This document shows, one piece after another, positions 13,356-26,550 of a stretch of 64,000 bases of DNA (the stretch's first letter is position 1; every line of letters begins with the position of its first letter). Below the pieces are notes generated by a model, which did not search any database, was not told the DNA's origin, and was given only the letters and a program-made list of their open reading frames with translations. The DNA comes from Antitrichia curtipendula (Eukaryota; Streptophyta; Bryopsida; Hypnales; Leucodontaceae). The stretch is from contig OX579633.1 of the NCBI GenBank assembly GCA_951230915.1, positions 8,530,145 to 8,594,144 on the forward strand. Direction: 5' to 3'. The translations under genes were made by a program, and so were the position numbers.

Positions 13356-13509
13356 ACTAGAAAATTCACCTTTTTTGTTGATTTGGTTGCATAGATTTGA
13401 TTCACTTTTCTATTGATTTGGAGAGTAATTTGTTGATTTGGATAGAAATCAATAGAAAAGTGAACCAAACAAATGCAAACAAATCAATAAAATAACTGAA
13501 TTTTCTAGT
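13356..13509. repeat. Foldback MITE, 154 bp
   Basis: The terminal inverted repeats begin ACTAGAAAATTCA at 13356 and end in its exact complement at 13509. The inverted similarity continues inwards with gaps (GATTCACTTTTCTATTGATTT against its complement near 13446-13466). The element interrupts a stretch of TTGTTTCCTAGTTG-like repeats. No open frame. Confidence 0.65.
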
Positions 13510-15660
13510 TGTGAAACTAGTTGTTTCCTAGTTGCTCTTAAGTCATACACTAGTTGTTTCTTAGTCGATTTCCAGTTGTTTCCTATTTGCTTCCAAAGTT
13601 CATTTTCATTTGTTTTATATCAATTGTCCCATATCAATTGTAAAGAATACCATTAGGTTGGACATGTGAGACTTGCAAGTTGTTGTAATCTTATGCAATG
13701 AATTTTATTGATAGAATTCTAAGACTTTTACAATTTATAGATTTCATAGAATATAGATGAGAGTATAAATTTCTACAATCTCTGGAAATCAAAAAATATT
13801 TAAAATCCAATTCTTTTTAAATCTATGAAATTATAAAGTATCCTAAACCAATGAAATCTATTAAATACCAATATTTGAATTTTTGATATCTAGGAAGAAA
13901 GTAAATTTCAAATTTCAAAATCTAAAAAACGGATAGATTTGAAATTCAAAAATCTAGATAAAAGGGAGTTTTGAAATTTTAAAATCTGGAAAGAAGGTAG
14001 ATATGAAAATTTGAAATCTACAAATCATTGAGATTAATATTTAGAAATCTACAAATCTACAAGTCGTAAATAAGTTGCAAATGATTCACATATGAGGTGT
14101 AACTTTTGCAATTGTTGCACTTTTCTCCTAGATTTTAGGATATCCACTACGATAATTACAGGTCTCCAAATTATCATCAATTGCAAACTAGTTGCAAGTA
14201 TCCTATACAACTGAAAAACTAGTTGCATAGTGTAGTCGCAACCCCCCTTCATTTTTTTCTAGTGTGTGCCATGTGTCATCCGCAAGAGGACGTTGCAGCT
14301 ATCAATTTCTGCCCAAAAGAGCATGGTATTTCTCAAATCGGAAGAGAATATACTTCTCTTCATCAATCAATCCACGCAGATAGCTCTGGTGACTGAAACT
14401 CTTTAAGTGCCAAGATGATAGAACGTCCCCTACTCTACTAAGTCTTCAACAAAGGCTTTCCACAAGTTGTAAGTTTCTTTTAGATAGTCCAATGTTGCAA
14501 GAGTAACCAAATGCTCTTGTTGCGGTTGATCCCATTCCCAAAGATCCATGATGCAAACTGCATCCTATGGTCGGACCACCCATTTCCAACCAAGGACCAA
14601 TTCCCAACCGGTAGTGCCCCTATTTCCAATCAAGGCTGGTAATGTGTTTTTTACTCTTTTTTAACTTTGGGACTAGTAAGATCATGACACATGTCCTAAA
14701 GTATGCAAAAAATAACAAGAAAATAGATAGTAGGAAGCTAGTTCTTGATTGATCGGAATTGGAAGACTATAGTGATTGGGAAATGGTTCGGAACACTTTT
14801 TGGCTTCCAAAATTCACAGAAATTTCAGTTTTGCAAAAAAAATTCTGAAAATTTTGCAATCTTAGTATTTTCTATCTTCCTACACAGGAAAAATCTCCAT
14901 CGCATTCAATTGCTCACCATCTGCGCCACAGGAGCTTAAGTGATTAGGTATAGGAGGTCCAACCCTAAAACCTAAAAGTTCAGCTAGATATCGCTATTTG
15001 AGGCACTTGGACAAACCCTAAATTATTATTCACATGCATGCACCTAAACAAAAAAAGAAGTGAGCAAAGCCCTAGCCTTAGATCATATGTGATGTAGGAG
15101 CACAACTTAAGGAAATCAAACTCAAATTCCAATTCACATTTGCAACCCCTAATGTGATAGAGGGTGCTCGAAGGAGAATGACAACAATAGTCTGAACTCG
15201 CAAGAAGCGGTCCCATGTAACAACATGATGGCACCTGTAACATGTGCCAGTCCAATTGTTTTAAACTCACAATATAGGCATCCTAAACCGCCATGCTCGC
15301 ATACCAACTCATTTTCCACCAATCTACCAATCCAAAGGTGTCTAATTCAAATCTAGGACACCAATTATAGCCGCCCTCCAAAGTCACTAATTATCAAACT
15401 AAACCTATTAAGCACTTGGGAGGATCCAATATTTGGCACCCTATTTATTTTTCTACTATACACAAAAAGTAGGAAATTTTCACCACTTTATTTTATATAT
15501 AATCATGTCTAAGATATATTACCAATGGTATAATAGATCTACCAAAAGTATAAATTTTTTCTCCAATGAATAGAATTGATCCTATTTTTAATCTCACACC
15601 ACTTTCTACTGCACCAATGGTCTCCCCTAGAGGTTTCATCGAATATTCCTTACTCTTTCC

Positions 15661-15830
15661 TTGAAGGAATATTTTGATTCTCAAAGTTTCATCAAATACT
15701 TCTTGGACTGTTTTTGAAGGAATATTTTGATTCTCAAGGTTTCATCAAATACACTTCCAATTCTTTACACTCTATCCTTGAAGGAACAATTTGATTCTCA
15801 AAATTTCATGAAAATACTTCTCCAATTTTG
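15661..15830. repeat. Diverged tandem repeat, about 55-65 bp units
   Basis: Three direct units each contain TGAAGGAATATTTTGATTCT followed by CAA(A/G)GTTTCATCAAATAC. They begin near 15661, 15714 and 15778, and the last is the most altered. A related single unit appears near 12210. Confidence 0.6.
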
Positions 15831-16240
15831 ATATTGCTTGTAATATCATCCATTGTAGGACTGATAAAGCTTCACTTTTTTCTTAAACTTCAAAATAATA
15901 CATCCAACCTCTTATAAAAAAAGGTGAAATCCTTGCTTGAGATCTTTTTCAACCCATATTTATTGAGCTAAGTTACTTGGAACGCTTAACACTTTCACCA
16001 TGGCCCAAACATCAAAACCGGTAACCCCACCCCCACCAAGCATCAATTGGGTACCACCCCCAGACCAAAGTGCAGCTAATAAAAAAAAATACTATTTTAA
16101 AATATAGAATAAAACGGAAATGGTGGTGGTTGGGGATGACTGGGCGGATGATGAATTTGGGAGAGAGCAGGACTGACTGAATGGGTTTCATGGGAAGGGG
16201 AAGAAAAATAGTTAGTTGATGCCCAGCCCCTCACCAACTA

Positions 16241-16700
16241 CCTCAGTCATTCCAAGCTACCAATTACAATTAGACTGGCCTCGTAAATAGTGCGACCCCG
16301 TCGAAAGCCAACCGGTAAGGGGTCTTGGAAAGGGTGAGTGAACGCTCCGATAGGCTGATGTAAACGTTTTAAAATACGTGGAAGGGGGTGTCGCGGCAGG
16401 GGGTTTGCCGGGAAGCTGAGCAGGGGAAGAGTTCCTTCAAAGGGAACGAGGTTGGCAACGCTGGAGCGAGTCGCGATCGTCCTCCTCGTCGCCGCGGAGT
16501 GTGCCTCATCGCTGGTGTTTTCCGTTTTCGCTTGATGCTCTGCAACTCTGGACGAGACTGTGCTCGTGAGCGCCGGGTCTGCGGGCGATGCTTTGCGACG
16601 AGCCTGGCTGCGGCGATGGTGGTGCAGCGCGGGTGCAGGATGGAGTCGGACTGACGCGGGTCTTGGGGGAGGGCGAGGGTTTACGCAGGGTTGAGGTTCT
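16241..16700 (+). promoter_or_regulatory. GC-rich promoter / 5' leader of the ATAD2-like gene
   Basis: Base composition changes sharply from AT-rich to GC-rich near 16240 and stays so to the proposed start codon at 16701. Open frames on both strands here are a by-product of high GC and match no family that I recognise. A transcription start somewhere in this region is inferred from composition and position only; no core promoter motif is clear. Confidence 0.35.
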
Positions 16701-19700
16701 ATGAAGGCAGCGCGTGGCCATGGGCCGGCCGCGCGGCTCCCCGTCCCACACCATCGCTTCCTGCGCAATGCTGCCAAGCGCAAGAGTCACCAGCGGTCCT
16801 CGGCCAACATGCGGATAGCCAATGCTCTGCGCCAGAGTGAGGGCCTCAGCAGTCGGAGCGCGAAGAGGAGCCTTGGAAGAATCAGCAGCAATAGCAAGAG
16901 ACTCGAAAATCCACGCCCGCAATCGGCTTCTCCTCCACCGGTAACGGGCTGCGCTGTGGTCTGGATTTGGGAGTATTTTTGGGTTCTTGAATTTTGGAAT
17001 GCCGATTTTGAATGAATTTTGCTCTCCCGTGTGGAGGTTGGCGTGCTCGTTGTGCTTTCCCCGCGTGTCTGGCGACTCTGTGAGCATCGTGTGATTTTGC
17101 GTTCGAGAGCTCGCTCAATTCTGTGAATTTAGGGCTTAACGGGGGATTCGTGAGGTGCGGCGTTTCTCATCGATTGTGTGTGTATTGTGACTGGGATTGA
17201 TCGCGTGGCAGGCGGAGGAGACCGAAGGCGATCCTTCGATGCCATCCGACAACGCTGCCAATCAGGTCCGCAGCTTGACCGAAAATTCTTGATTGTGTCG
17301 TCCGGGTTTTCCGGTTCGTTTGGTCTCCCGGTGTCGCTGTGACGAGCTCTGAATGGCCGTCTCCTGTCTCGCTTTCCAGCCGGGAGCATGTGCCGCGCCG
17401 AGAACGGGGATCCTGCTCTCGATGCATGTGAGGGTAGTTGGTTGTATGTTTGCAAGTAGAGTGGAGCGCTGGGTTTGGAGGTGATTTAGTGTGAGATTGG
17501 AAGTCCGTTTGTGCGTCATACTCGTGAGGACAGCTCGGGCGTGGCTGTGGATCCTCTTTGTCTCTGTGGTTCCTTTCTTCCTGGTCGTCGGGGGCCCCTT
17601 GTCGGGCGATGTTGTCCAGGACTTCGAGGGCTCATCCGAATGAATTGTTTAGTTGTTAGGGTAGTGAGTGGCGCTCCTTGTTCGGATGCACCGTGAAGCA
17701 GTGCTTGCGCGGTGTGATTGGTTGGAACCTGTGCTTGAGTTGGATCTGAGAATGAGTGTGTGTGTCAGCATGGGGCTGATCCTGGCAACCTGCGACGCTC
17801 GACGAGGAAGAGGCGCGTGCTGGTCCATGTGGACTACGAATCTGACAACAGCGAGCATGAGGTTTACCGAAGTCAGTCCACTCGGGTACGTATGTCGCTT
17901 GGCAACCGAAATCACTTGGCCCCTCGGTTTTTAGTATATGGGAGTGCTACGGTTTTGGAAACTTTGGCTCGGAATTGCTTCTTACTTCGAGTCCCAATGT
18001 TTAAGCTGTCCATTGGCTACGCGTTTTCTGTTCTTTTGCCCTGGACATTGACTTCAGGTAATGCGGAAGGCAGCGAATTGAGTCAAGCCAATGAGACTGG
18101 TGGTGCTTTGATGTGGTTGGTTAACAGGTGTCGAAGCACAGATATACTTCTCACACTGCCAAAGCAGAGCCCAGCCCAGAGGAAGAGGGTAGCCCGGAGC
18201 CCGCAGAGACGAAAAACACGGATGCTGCTGCGGCACCGAGGAGAGAGGGATTGAGACCGCGGCAGGGAATAAGGCCCCCGAGGCTAGAGCTTTCATCCCA
18301 GGATTACGAAGATGACGATCAGAACTCATCGGACAGGGAAATGGGGATGAAAGGTAAACCAGGTTCAGTCTCCGTGAAACACAACATGCCCAGGTCCCTG
18401 GTTATTTTTGAGAATTCTCTTCTGCTGAAATGGAACTGGAGACTGCAGCTTTCAGATTCATAGTGTGAACGATATCCCAGAAGAACCTAGACTAATGCAA
18501 CGGACTAGGTCTGTGTATATGTGAGACAATGTTTCTGAAAAATATTGAAGTCCTGATGTGCTGAAAGTCACCCCTTCCGGAGTGTAGCCATGCTCCATTT
18601 CTAGGCACTAAGATTACAAGCGAATCTGGCGATTGAACTATCCGTCTTCTGTACAGGATCCATGCGTTGTGAGAAGGCTGAGGGGTGGCTTGGCAGTTGG
18701 GATGGGATCTTTAGGTTTGAAATGCTGCGGTCGGGTCCTGAGTCAGTTGAACCTCCTTGACACAACTTTTAGTTCGTGGAACTCCGATATTAATCCTGAG
18801 TTTATAATGCTACAGTTCAAGTTACGTGGTCGAAACCAGACTCTCGCGTTTTACTTGAAGTGTTGTGTCGGTATATGCAGGTGAAGAGGAGGAAGAGGAA
18901 GAGGAAGAAGAAGAGGAAGAGGAAGAGGAGGAGGAGGAAGAGGAAGAGGGAGAGGGAGAGGAGCGGGATGGTCGTCGTCGCTATGCCCTGCGTAACCGCA
19001 CCGGCGTTCAGCGGTTTTCTCCCCGAAAGGAAGAGAGGACGACGGCAAGAGCTCGATCCCCTCGAAAGATGTTTCACGGAGGTTTGTCCGACCTGGAACT
19101 CTAAGCAAGCGTATGAACGGGCGGTAATGGCATTGGTTGTGGTCGTGGATTGGTGCTCCGAGTGGGTGGCGCATTGGCAGTAGTCTGGAGTTTAAGAATG
19201 TATTCTTAGCTAAGGATTCTGGGATTGCGATAGCTGTGGAGTGCAGATGACTAATTTTGTGACGTTCCTGTTTCCAATTAATGTGGTTTGGTCAAACTCA
19301 GAACTGCGCCTTGCATGGTTTCTGTGACTTGGCATTGAACGATGCGCTATGTTTTAGGTGATCTTCGAGCAGGGCGAGCTTGTAATCGAGCCCACGCGCA
19401 CGGACCTGGGTGTAGTTTTTTCCAGGTTTTGCATATGTACGGGACCACGCTTACGGTGTCTGTGACTGTGACCGTGCCATATGGTCATGATCGGGGAAAG
19501 CGTATCGAAGGTGGTCGTTTGGAAGGCTTTGTTGGTAGGCATGTGACTGGCAAGAAGTGGATATATAGTTTGAGGCTTTGTGAGGTCTTCCTGACGGTTG
19601 GAATTGGTGTTTCAGGGAGCAGCACAAAGCGTGGTCGGGAAGGTCGTCGGTCAGGAAGCAGGTCATACAAAAGACATCGTTCGACGAGAGCCGACGATTC

Positions 19701-22700
19701 GGACGACTCTCTGCTTGTGGACGAGCAGGACCAAGGTGCAGCTCCGTGGTTGCGGATGGGTCGGGGTTCCAGTCATCCGTGGTTACCTCCGGGTCTGGAG
19801 GCGCCTGGTATGAGCAATTTGGGTATGGCCGCGAGCGGTTGGGGTCAACCCGGGAGCCATTGGGCTTCCAGCACGCCAGGTATTGAGCTGATCTGAAGTG
19901 TGTTACTTTGTGACGAGGTTCAGGGTGCATTGTAAGATTACGATGACGTGTTTCGCGATGGGAACTATCTTCGTCCGCGAGACAGCTGGGCAGCGTGAGC
20001 CGATACGGTGCACTGCTGCTCAGCAGATTCCGAAGTGGAGCAGCCATTTTCCATTTCCTAGATTTCGCGTTTTCGTGTTCGTGATTTTCTGGTTCATTCG
20101 TTTGCTTGAATTTCTTTGGGTTTCCGTCAGTTGTGATTGCTAATGAACACAATGCATATTTGTGGCGATGAACGTGGGAGAAGGTGGTGCGCAAACAGCC
20201 GGCCCCAGCTCGAAAGGAGGTGCTGATATCCAGCCCGTGCAGGTGGATGACACGGTTGGCTTCGATCAGATCGGGGGTTTGGCCCACTACATCGATCAGC
20301 TGAAGGAGATGGTGTTCTTCCCGTTGCTGTATCCGGATTTCTTTGCCAAGTATCATATCACCCCTCCTCGAGGGGTTCTCCTTTCCGGTCCCCCGGGCAC
20401 TGGCAAGACCCTGATTGCTCGTGCCATGGCCAGTGCAGCATCGAGGGCGGGCCAGAAAGTGAACTTCTACATGCGGAAGGGAGCGGACGTGCTTTCCAAG
20501 TAAATTTGCTTGCCGCGGTCTCATGTGTTGGGGGGTGGATTTCTTGGGTGGCGCAGGTGGTAGGGAACGTTGGTGTGCATTTTTGGCCATTGAGTACGGG
20601 TGTTTGATCGTCGTGGTTGCCTATTGTAATTTGCAGGTGGGTGGGAGAGGCTGAGAGACAGCTTCGTATGCTTTTCGAGGAAGCGCAGCGATGCCAGCCT
20701 TCGATCATTTTTTTCGACGAAATCGATGGTTTGGCTCCCGTGCGTTCCAGCAAGCAAGAGCAAATCCACAATTCGATCGTGTCGACTCTTCTGGCGCTGA
20801 TGGATGGTCTGGATTCCCGCGGTCAAGTGGTGGTGATCGGTGCCACCAATAGGATCGACGCCATCGACGGAGCCCTGCGTCGACCTGGGCGTTTTGACCG
20901 AGAGCTGATATTGAACCACCCCACATTCGAGGCGCGTGTGGAGATCCTGGACATCCACACTCGGAAATGGCAGAAGCCTCCGTCTGAGGAGTTGCGTCGC
21001 GAGCTTGCAGCGTCGTGTGTGGGCTACTGTGGAGCCGATTTGAAGGCTCTTTGTACGGAGGCGGCTATTCGAGCTTTCCGGAGAAAGTTTCCTCAAGTTT
21101 ACAGGTTGGTACCGTTTCGAGGACAAAGATATGTTTTGGGGTCATTTGCAGGCGTGATGCGTCCGCTGCACATGATCTCTAGTGTTACGTGTTGCCAGTT
21201 TGCACCGTTTGTCTGTCGTGAATGTCAGTTGGCAGGGTCTTTGGAGGTGTCTGACTACGTTGGAGGCTTTAGGGTAGGTCTTTTTGTGACCTTGGAGGTT
21301 CGTGGAGAGTTGATTGGTTGAGTGTAGTGAGTATTGAAGCATGCCGACTTGATTGGGGCGATGATTTGTTCAGGAGCGACGAACAGTTCGTGATTGATGT
21401 GGAGTCTGTGGATGTGGAGAGACGGCACTTTTTGGAAGCAGTATCTGCCATTACACCCGCCTCTCATCGCGGGGCCGTGACTTATGCGAGGCCTTTCTCT
21501 TCTGTGATCGCTCCGTGTCTTGAAGGGCATCTTCAAACGATTATGAAGAAACTGTCTGACATCTTTCCAGTGACGAACCGGGATATTTCCAGCAGTGCCC
21601 AATCCGATAGCGAGGAGGACGAAAGTCCGGAGCAGCTGGCTCGTCTGTTTGGGTTGGGATCCGGTGCTCCTTTGGTTTACAGACCCAAGTTCCTGCTGTA
21701 TGGGTGGGAGGGAGCTGGCTTGGTACGTTCTTTGACTGGTCTCAGTTCGTTGAGGACCTGGTTGATATGGTTGGTCACTGCGAGTTATTCAATTTGCTGG
21801 TACTGAGACTGGTTGTGTGCTAAGACACTTTGGTTTCCTGTAGTTCTATATGATCTCGAGTTGTTTGTCAGCTTGTAGCTTGAGGGTTCTCATAATCGTG
21901 GTAAGATGGGATTCGGTTTATCCTGATGATGTTTTGAATACGGGAATTGAGAGCATGATTTATTGTGGGAGCTACCACACTGAAAGTACTGAGATTGTTT
22001 GTGGGGTACAGGACCATGTTGGACCGGCGGTGCTGCACGAGTTGGAGCGGTTCCCGGTTCATTCGTTAGGTCTGCCGTCACTTCTGTCGGACCCCAGCGC
22101 GAAGAGCCCCGAAGAAGCCTTGGTTCATATCTTTGGAGAGGCCCGTAGAAACACACCCTCGATACTTTACTTGCCTCAGCTTCATCTTTGGTGGGATACG
22201 GTACGTGTGGTGTTTTTGTTTTCCGTTGGAATGGTGATGTTGTTAGTTATCGTTGTTGGTTTTTGGTAACTGTTGCATTTTTACGGATGCATCTGAGGTT
22301 GAGTGTTTGGAGGTGGTATTTATCGTGACTTGACTAGAGTTGGTTTTGGTGCAGTGTTGATTGTTTAGACTCCACTGTGCTGATTGTTTAATTGGGGTGT
22401 TTCTTTTTTTTCGGTCGCTTTCGTTGACATTCCTTCCTGTAATTGGGCAGGCTCATGACCAGCTGCGAGCTGTACTGAAGATGCTGTTGGGTGACCTGCC
22501 TTCCGACCTTCCCGTTCTGTTTCTTGGGACTGCTTGTGTGAGTGCCAAGGACCTGGATGCGGACATACTTTCGTTATTTGGCCACAACTGGTGAGTATAC
22601 GAGAACGTCGATTCATCTGGTGTCTTCAGTATAAGAGTCATTATCTTGTCGTCCTAGTTATTCTGATGCAATGGACATGGCTAGCGTCGATTGCTTTGGG

Positions 22701-25141
22701 ATGTTCTTTAAGCGAGCGGCGGATTGTGCTCAGTTGTTCACTGGTTGTTCACCCTAGCTTAATCCGCTTGGCGATTCTGCAAATTTGAGAACTGTCCTAC
22801 CAATGCTTGTTTTTGTTATTTGACGCAGTTACGAAGTGCGGTTACCGAGCACAGAAGTGCGGTCGAAATTCTTTTCGCAGCTGGTGGATGCGGCAGTTTC
22901 TGTTCCCCGGAGGCGGGCCGTGAGTCGGAATAAGCAGAAGGAGGTTCTTCCTGAGCTCCCGAAGGCACCTAAGGTGGTGAAAGGACCCAGTGAGGCCGAA
23001 TTACGAGAGCGGGCGGAAGTGGAGGAGAACCAACTGAGGCGCTTGCGGATGTGCTTCCGCGACATCTGCAATAGGTGGAGTTCACATTCCTGTACCCTTG
23101 TAGATCCCTGTGCTGAGTGGTGTTAGTGGTAGGGAAGGGCTCTTGCATTGGGGTAACTCTCCTTTCACAGCGCTACTCTTTCATCATCATATGGTTCCGT
23201 TTACTACATACTTTTTAAGGCTGCTTAGTTCTTGGATGTTTGTGTTTGTAGTCTTCTGACGGTTTGGGGGTTGTCTTTGTTGCTGGGTGGAATTGTGGGC
23301 ACAGGCTTTTATGCGAGAGACGGTTCAGCATCTTCCATTATCCAGTCCTGGACGACGAGGCTCCAGACTATCGGAATGTAGTGCACAATCCGATGGATGT
23401 GGCCACGTTGCTGCAGCGTGTGGATAGTGGACATTACTTGACGAAGAAGTCTTTCCTGGGAGACGTGGACTTAATCCCAGCCAATGCCCAGGTAGGTGTT
23501 TTTTTGGGTGACAGCGTCGTGGTATGACATGTTGATTTGGAAGTGTGGGGTTTCCTTCCCCGGTGATTTTGGACATGGTGTGACTTTGCAAGACACGAAA
23601 GATAGTGATGGCGGTTGATTTAGGTTGTTTTGTGTTCTGTTGTGGCTTTCAATGTTGAGGAGAAGTTGTGCCGTTTTGCAGGAGTATAATGGGGATGATT
23701 ACCAAGGAGGTCGAATTGTCAGCAAAGCTTGTGCGCTGCGCGACGCGGTATGGATCGTTTGATCTGTTCCCTGTTCGTCGAATGCACTTATTTGCTGTGG
23801 TGCGAAATGAAGTCTTTTTTTACTGATTGGCCAGCGTTGCTCTACTCGCAATTATTAATGTTCTAAATATACTGTTATGACTGCTACGAAGAGATTTTGG
23901 ATTGTGGAATCTTGTTTGCGCAATGTGGGTTGGAGATTCGGTCAGGCTTTCGCGATTCTTTTTATAGGTTTTGCATGACTTCATTGACGTATTTGTTGAT
24001 GTGCCTTCGTTTATTGGCTGTATCGACTGGTTTCTTTGCATTGCGAAGTAGTGTCGTCGTCCAGGGTTAGAGCGATTGCAGTGGTGGGAAATTTAGAGCT
24101 TACGGCGGGAGTGTTTTTGTCGAACAGGTGCTTGGCATGGCATCCACCATAGACCCCGCATTAGTGAAGATTTGTGATGAGATATCTGCGCGCGGAGGAC
24201 CTCCACGTCTCCCTGGAGTGGTGAGTGGGGTGTTAGTTCCGGTGGCTGCTCCTCCAGTTGTTCGAGCCAGCGCCAGGCTGCGAGGATTTCAACCTGAAGT
24301 CGATGCTTCGAAGGCTTCTGAAGGTATCGCTCGGCGCACGCGGAGGAATAGCGAGGGGCTCCTTCCTGGTACGATGGGTGTGGGTGATGTGTGATGCGGT
24401 AGATGTGGTCGGTTTGTCGTTTCTGAAGCGATGGGCTAGGTTGAATTTCGTTTGAACGGTACCGTTCTGTACGATTCGGCAGTTACTGACTGGTTTTGGA
24501 AACTCGGATCTGCGGTAGAGTTTTGGAGTTTGTCCTCTTAACCGGGTTTTTTTCAGCTGTGCTCCATATCTGGTTTGATGTCTCTGTTGGAAGTTTATTT
24601 GTGGGTGCACGCTAATACCTTATTTACTGTGTCTGGGCTGACAACAGGTGAAGGAACAAATGGGAACTGCTCAGATGAGGCCGTTGATCGTGATGCATCA
24701 GAGGAGGAGCGAACGGAAGGTCCAGAGATGGTTGTTGACAGGCAGTCCTTACCAGGTCCAGAAGCATGCGACGATATTCGACCGGAGACCATAGACGAGC
24801 AGCATGGTAACGGCGACCAAGTGACGATGGAAAGAAACAGTCATAGAGGAGGACCTTCCGAAGATCAGCGGATGCTGTCTCAAGAACCGTCGAACGAGCG
24901 GGAAGATGGTCTTGAAGATTCTTTCGACAAGGACGCCGAAGTTTTGAAGTCCCTGAAGCCAAGAATTGACGCAGTGAAACAGAAGCTTATCCTGCAGACG
25001 AGGGGCTTTGGAGTGTTCCGACTGGAGATGCTGCATGCTAACATATGCAGGCTGCTCCAGCACGTTCGTGGCGATTCCTACACATCAAGGTTGACTTTGC
25101 TGGAGGAGTTCGTCGCGGAGGAATCGAACTTGACATTTTAG
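16701..25141 (+). CDS. ATAD2/Yta7-like AAA-ATPase with bromodomain (orthologous type: Arabidopsis At1g05910)
   Basis: A nuclear, chromatin-binding AAA-ATPase of the Yta7/ATAD2 family, which binds and evicts histones. My 16-exon model is phase-consistent and gives 1,251 residues: 16701-16940, 17212-17265, 17769-17885, 18128-18353, 18881-19081, 19616-19879, 20181-20499, 20637-21104, 21374-21722, 22012-22200, 22451-22590, 22829-23074, 23305-23491, 23682-23747, 24128-24323, 24648-25141. Order of parts: basic N terminus with LRRSTRKRR (about 108); a poly-Glu tract (about 214-240); DDSDDSLLVDE; AAA1 with Walker A GPPGTGKT (437-444), Walker B FFDE (499-502), sensor GATNR and RRPGRFDRE; a degenerate AAA2 (GWEGAGLD lacks the Walker lysine); a bromodomain with acetyl-lysine Asn in EYNGDD (about 1003). 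An in-frame stop lies just upstream of the start. Least certain are exons 1-2 and the acceptor at 20181. Single copy here. Confidence 0.9.
18881..18963 (+). repeat. Purine-only (GAR)n coding microsatellite
   Basis: An almost pure purine run of GAG/GAA/GGA triplets starts at the 5' end of exon 5 of the ATAD2-like gene and encodes a poly-glutamate block of about 25 residues. Acidic tracts at this position are known in plant and animal family members. Triplet slippage would only lengthen or shorten the Glu run. Confidence 0.8.
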
Positions 25142-25944
25142 CATGCCTTGAAGGAATAGGACGAACCTGCAGTTTTATCTGTCCGTAGTCATGTTTATAT
25201 TACCGAGGGAGCAATCCGGACTATGGAAAGTGCCGTCCCCTTGTAGGTCTTGTGTTAGGGAGGACCTCCAGTTTCTCAGGAGTTTTGGGCTGAATTGAGT
25301 CTTGGAACACCTGATCCGTAGCGCAGAACGCCTGAGTAGATGTTGAGATATTAACCACAAATTGGACCATCACCGAATTAGGAATTAGATGGAGGTGGGT
25401 ATTTTTTCTTGGAGGAATGCGGAAAGCGAATTGGTACTTGTAAATTCTTAATCAACAAATGCTTGCAATGAGGTTTGTTGAGTTTTGGAGCTGAGACGAG
25501 AAGCTGGGAGGACGTGCGGTGAGGCGAAGAATCCAGGTTGTTGTGGTGCTTGTGTAAGTATACGAGCATTAACGTGGAGTGGAGTAGGATTTTTCACCTG
25601 TATGCTGCAGTGATAGAAGGTTATCCGTAAATGTGAAAATGTTCCTTTTGATGATCTGCAGAATTTTGAGTACTGGTTAAATTCGTGTCTTTGTCTTGTT
25701 ACCATGGTCTTGACTAAATCTGGACACCGTCTGGGCAGAGCTTGAATGTGCCTATGCCAAGCTAATTTGTGGGGTGAATTGTATCTTGTTATGGTTGCAC
25801 CAGCATACTTTCCCTTCGATGTGGTTTTGCTGGAGGATTTAGTCGCGGAGTAATTGAACTTTCCATCTCATTAATTAACTTTTCAGTCTGCTGCATTATA
25901 GGTCATCTCATCTACTCCATATACTAACATGATCATTTTCTTTT
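25142..25944 (+). other. 3' flank of the ATAD2-like gene, with a decayed copy of its last-exon tail
   Basis: This is probable 3' UTR and downstream DNA. At about 25815-25865 the sequence TTTTGCTGGAGGATTTAGTC then GCGGAGTAATTGAACTT resembles the end of the coding region at 25095-25136 (TTTGCTGGAGGAGTTCGTC, GCGGAGGAATCGAACTT). A stop has replaced a Glu codon. It looks like a degraded partial duplicate of the final exon. Confidence 0.5.
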
Positions 25945-26550
25945 TAAACCCCTAAATGCCGAAGGCCTTTTTTGAACTTCTTGGAATTTGCTCTAAATTG
26001 AACAAAATGTCAATATTTTGATAACTTTTATCAAATTAGACATTTTAAAGATCACATGGAAAAGGAAACACAATTTCACTTATGGATTGAAAGATTATAA
26101 TTTCTGATCATGAGGGTGTTAAAGCTGTGAAAGTGATTAGAAGACTTCCAATCCTCTTTTCACATGTCTAATCTAAAAAATTGTCACCAAAAAATGTGAG
26201 GTTGAAGCACATAACATGCATAATCCAAATCAATTTATGGTTTCTCAAAATCTACTCTATAAATTTTTTTAATTGAATTTTTAATGTGATTTTTTCTCCA
26301 AGTTTTAGTGTATTAATTTGAGGCTCATTTTCAAGAGCCCTCAACACTAAAAAGTCAAGATTTGCAATGGACACCCTTGCACAAAATCTTGAATAGAAAA
26401 ATCATAATCATTCATTTTCAAGATCAATTTTGGGATGCTAAAACTAGACTTCAAATTTATTTTTTTCAAAGATATAGACTACTAAAAACAACTTGGTTAG
26501 ATTTTATTTAACTTCAAAGTATTGTCAATACTTAGGCATTTAGGGGTTAA
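25945..26550. mobile_element. MITE family D (piggyBac-like TTAA/CCCC ends), about 600 bp
   Basis: The termini are perfect inverted repeats of 12 bp: CCCCTAAATGCC at 25949-25960 and GGCATTTAGGGG at 26535-26546. The right end is followed by TTAA; the left is preceded by TAAA (one change). The interior is AT-rich and non-coding, and differs from family A despite the similar ends. Confidence 0.65.

Larger units (their letters stand above)
11346..16240. other. AT-rich intergenic DNA between RPN2a and the ATAD2-like gene
   Basis: No gene is recognised. The stretch contains a foldback element (13356-13509), diverged short direct repeats based on TAGTTGTTTCCTAGTTG (13290-13600), several GAAATCTA-type motifs (13690-14060), and a tandem repeat near 15661-15830. 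Right-block DNA at 49996-51564 does not obviously align with it beyond the first 100 bases. Confidence 0.45.

Noticed and set aside
16247..17455. Several overlapping open frames on the minus strand upstream of and within the first exons of the ATAD2-like gene
   Set aside because: They lie in GC-rich leader and exon DNA where stops are rare, show biased Arg/Pro/Ser composition and match no family that I know.
19451..20590. A 379-codon minus-strand open frame
   Set aside because: It is antisense to exons 6 and 7 of the ATAD2-like gene, whose plus-strand frame encodes clearly conserved protein.
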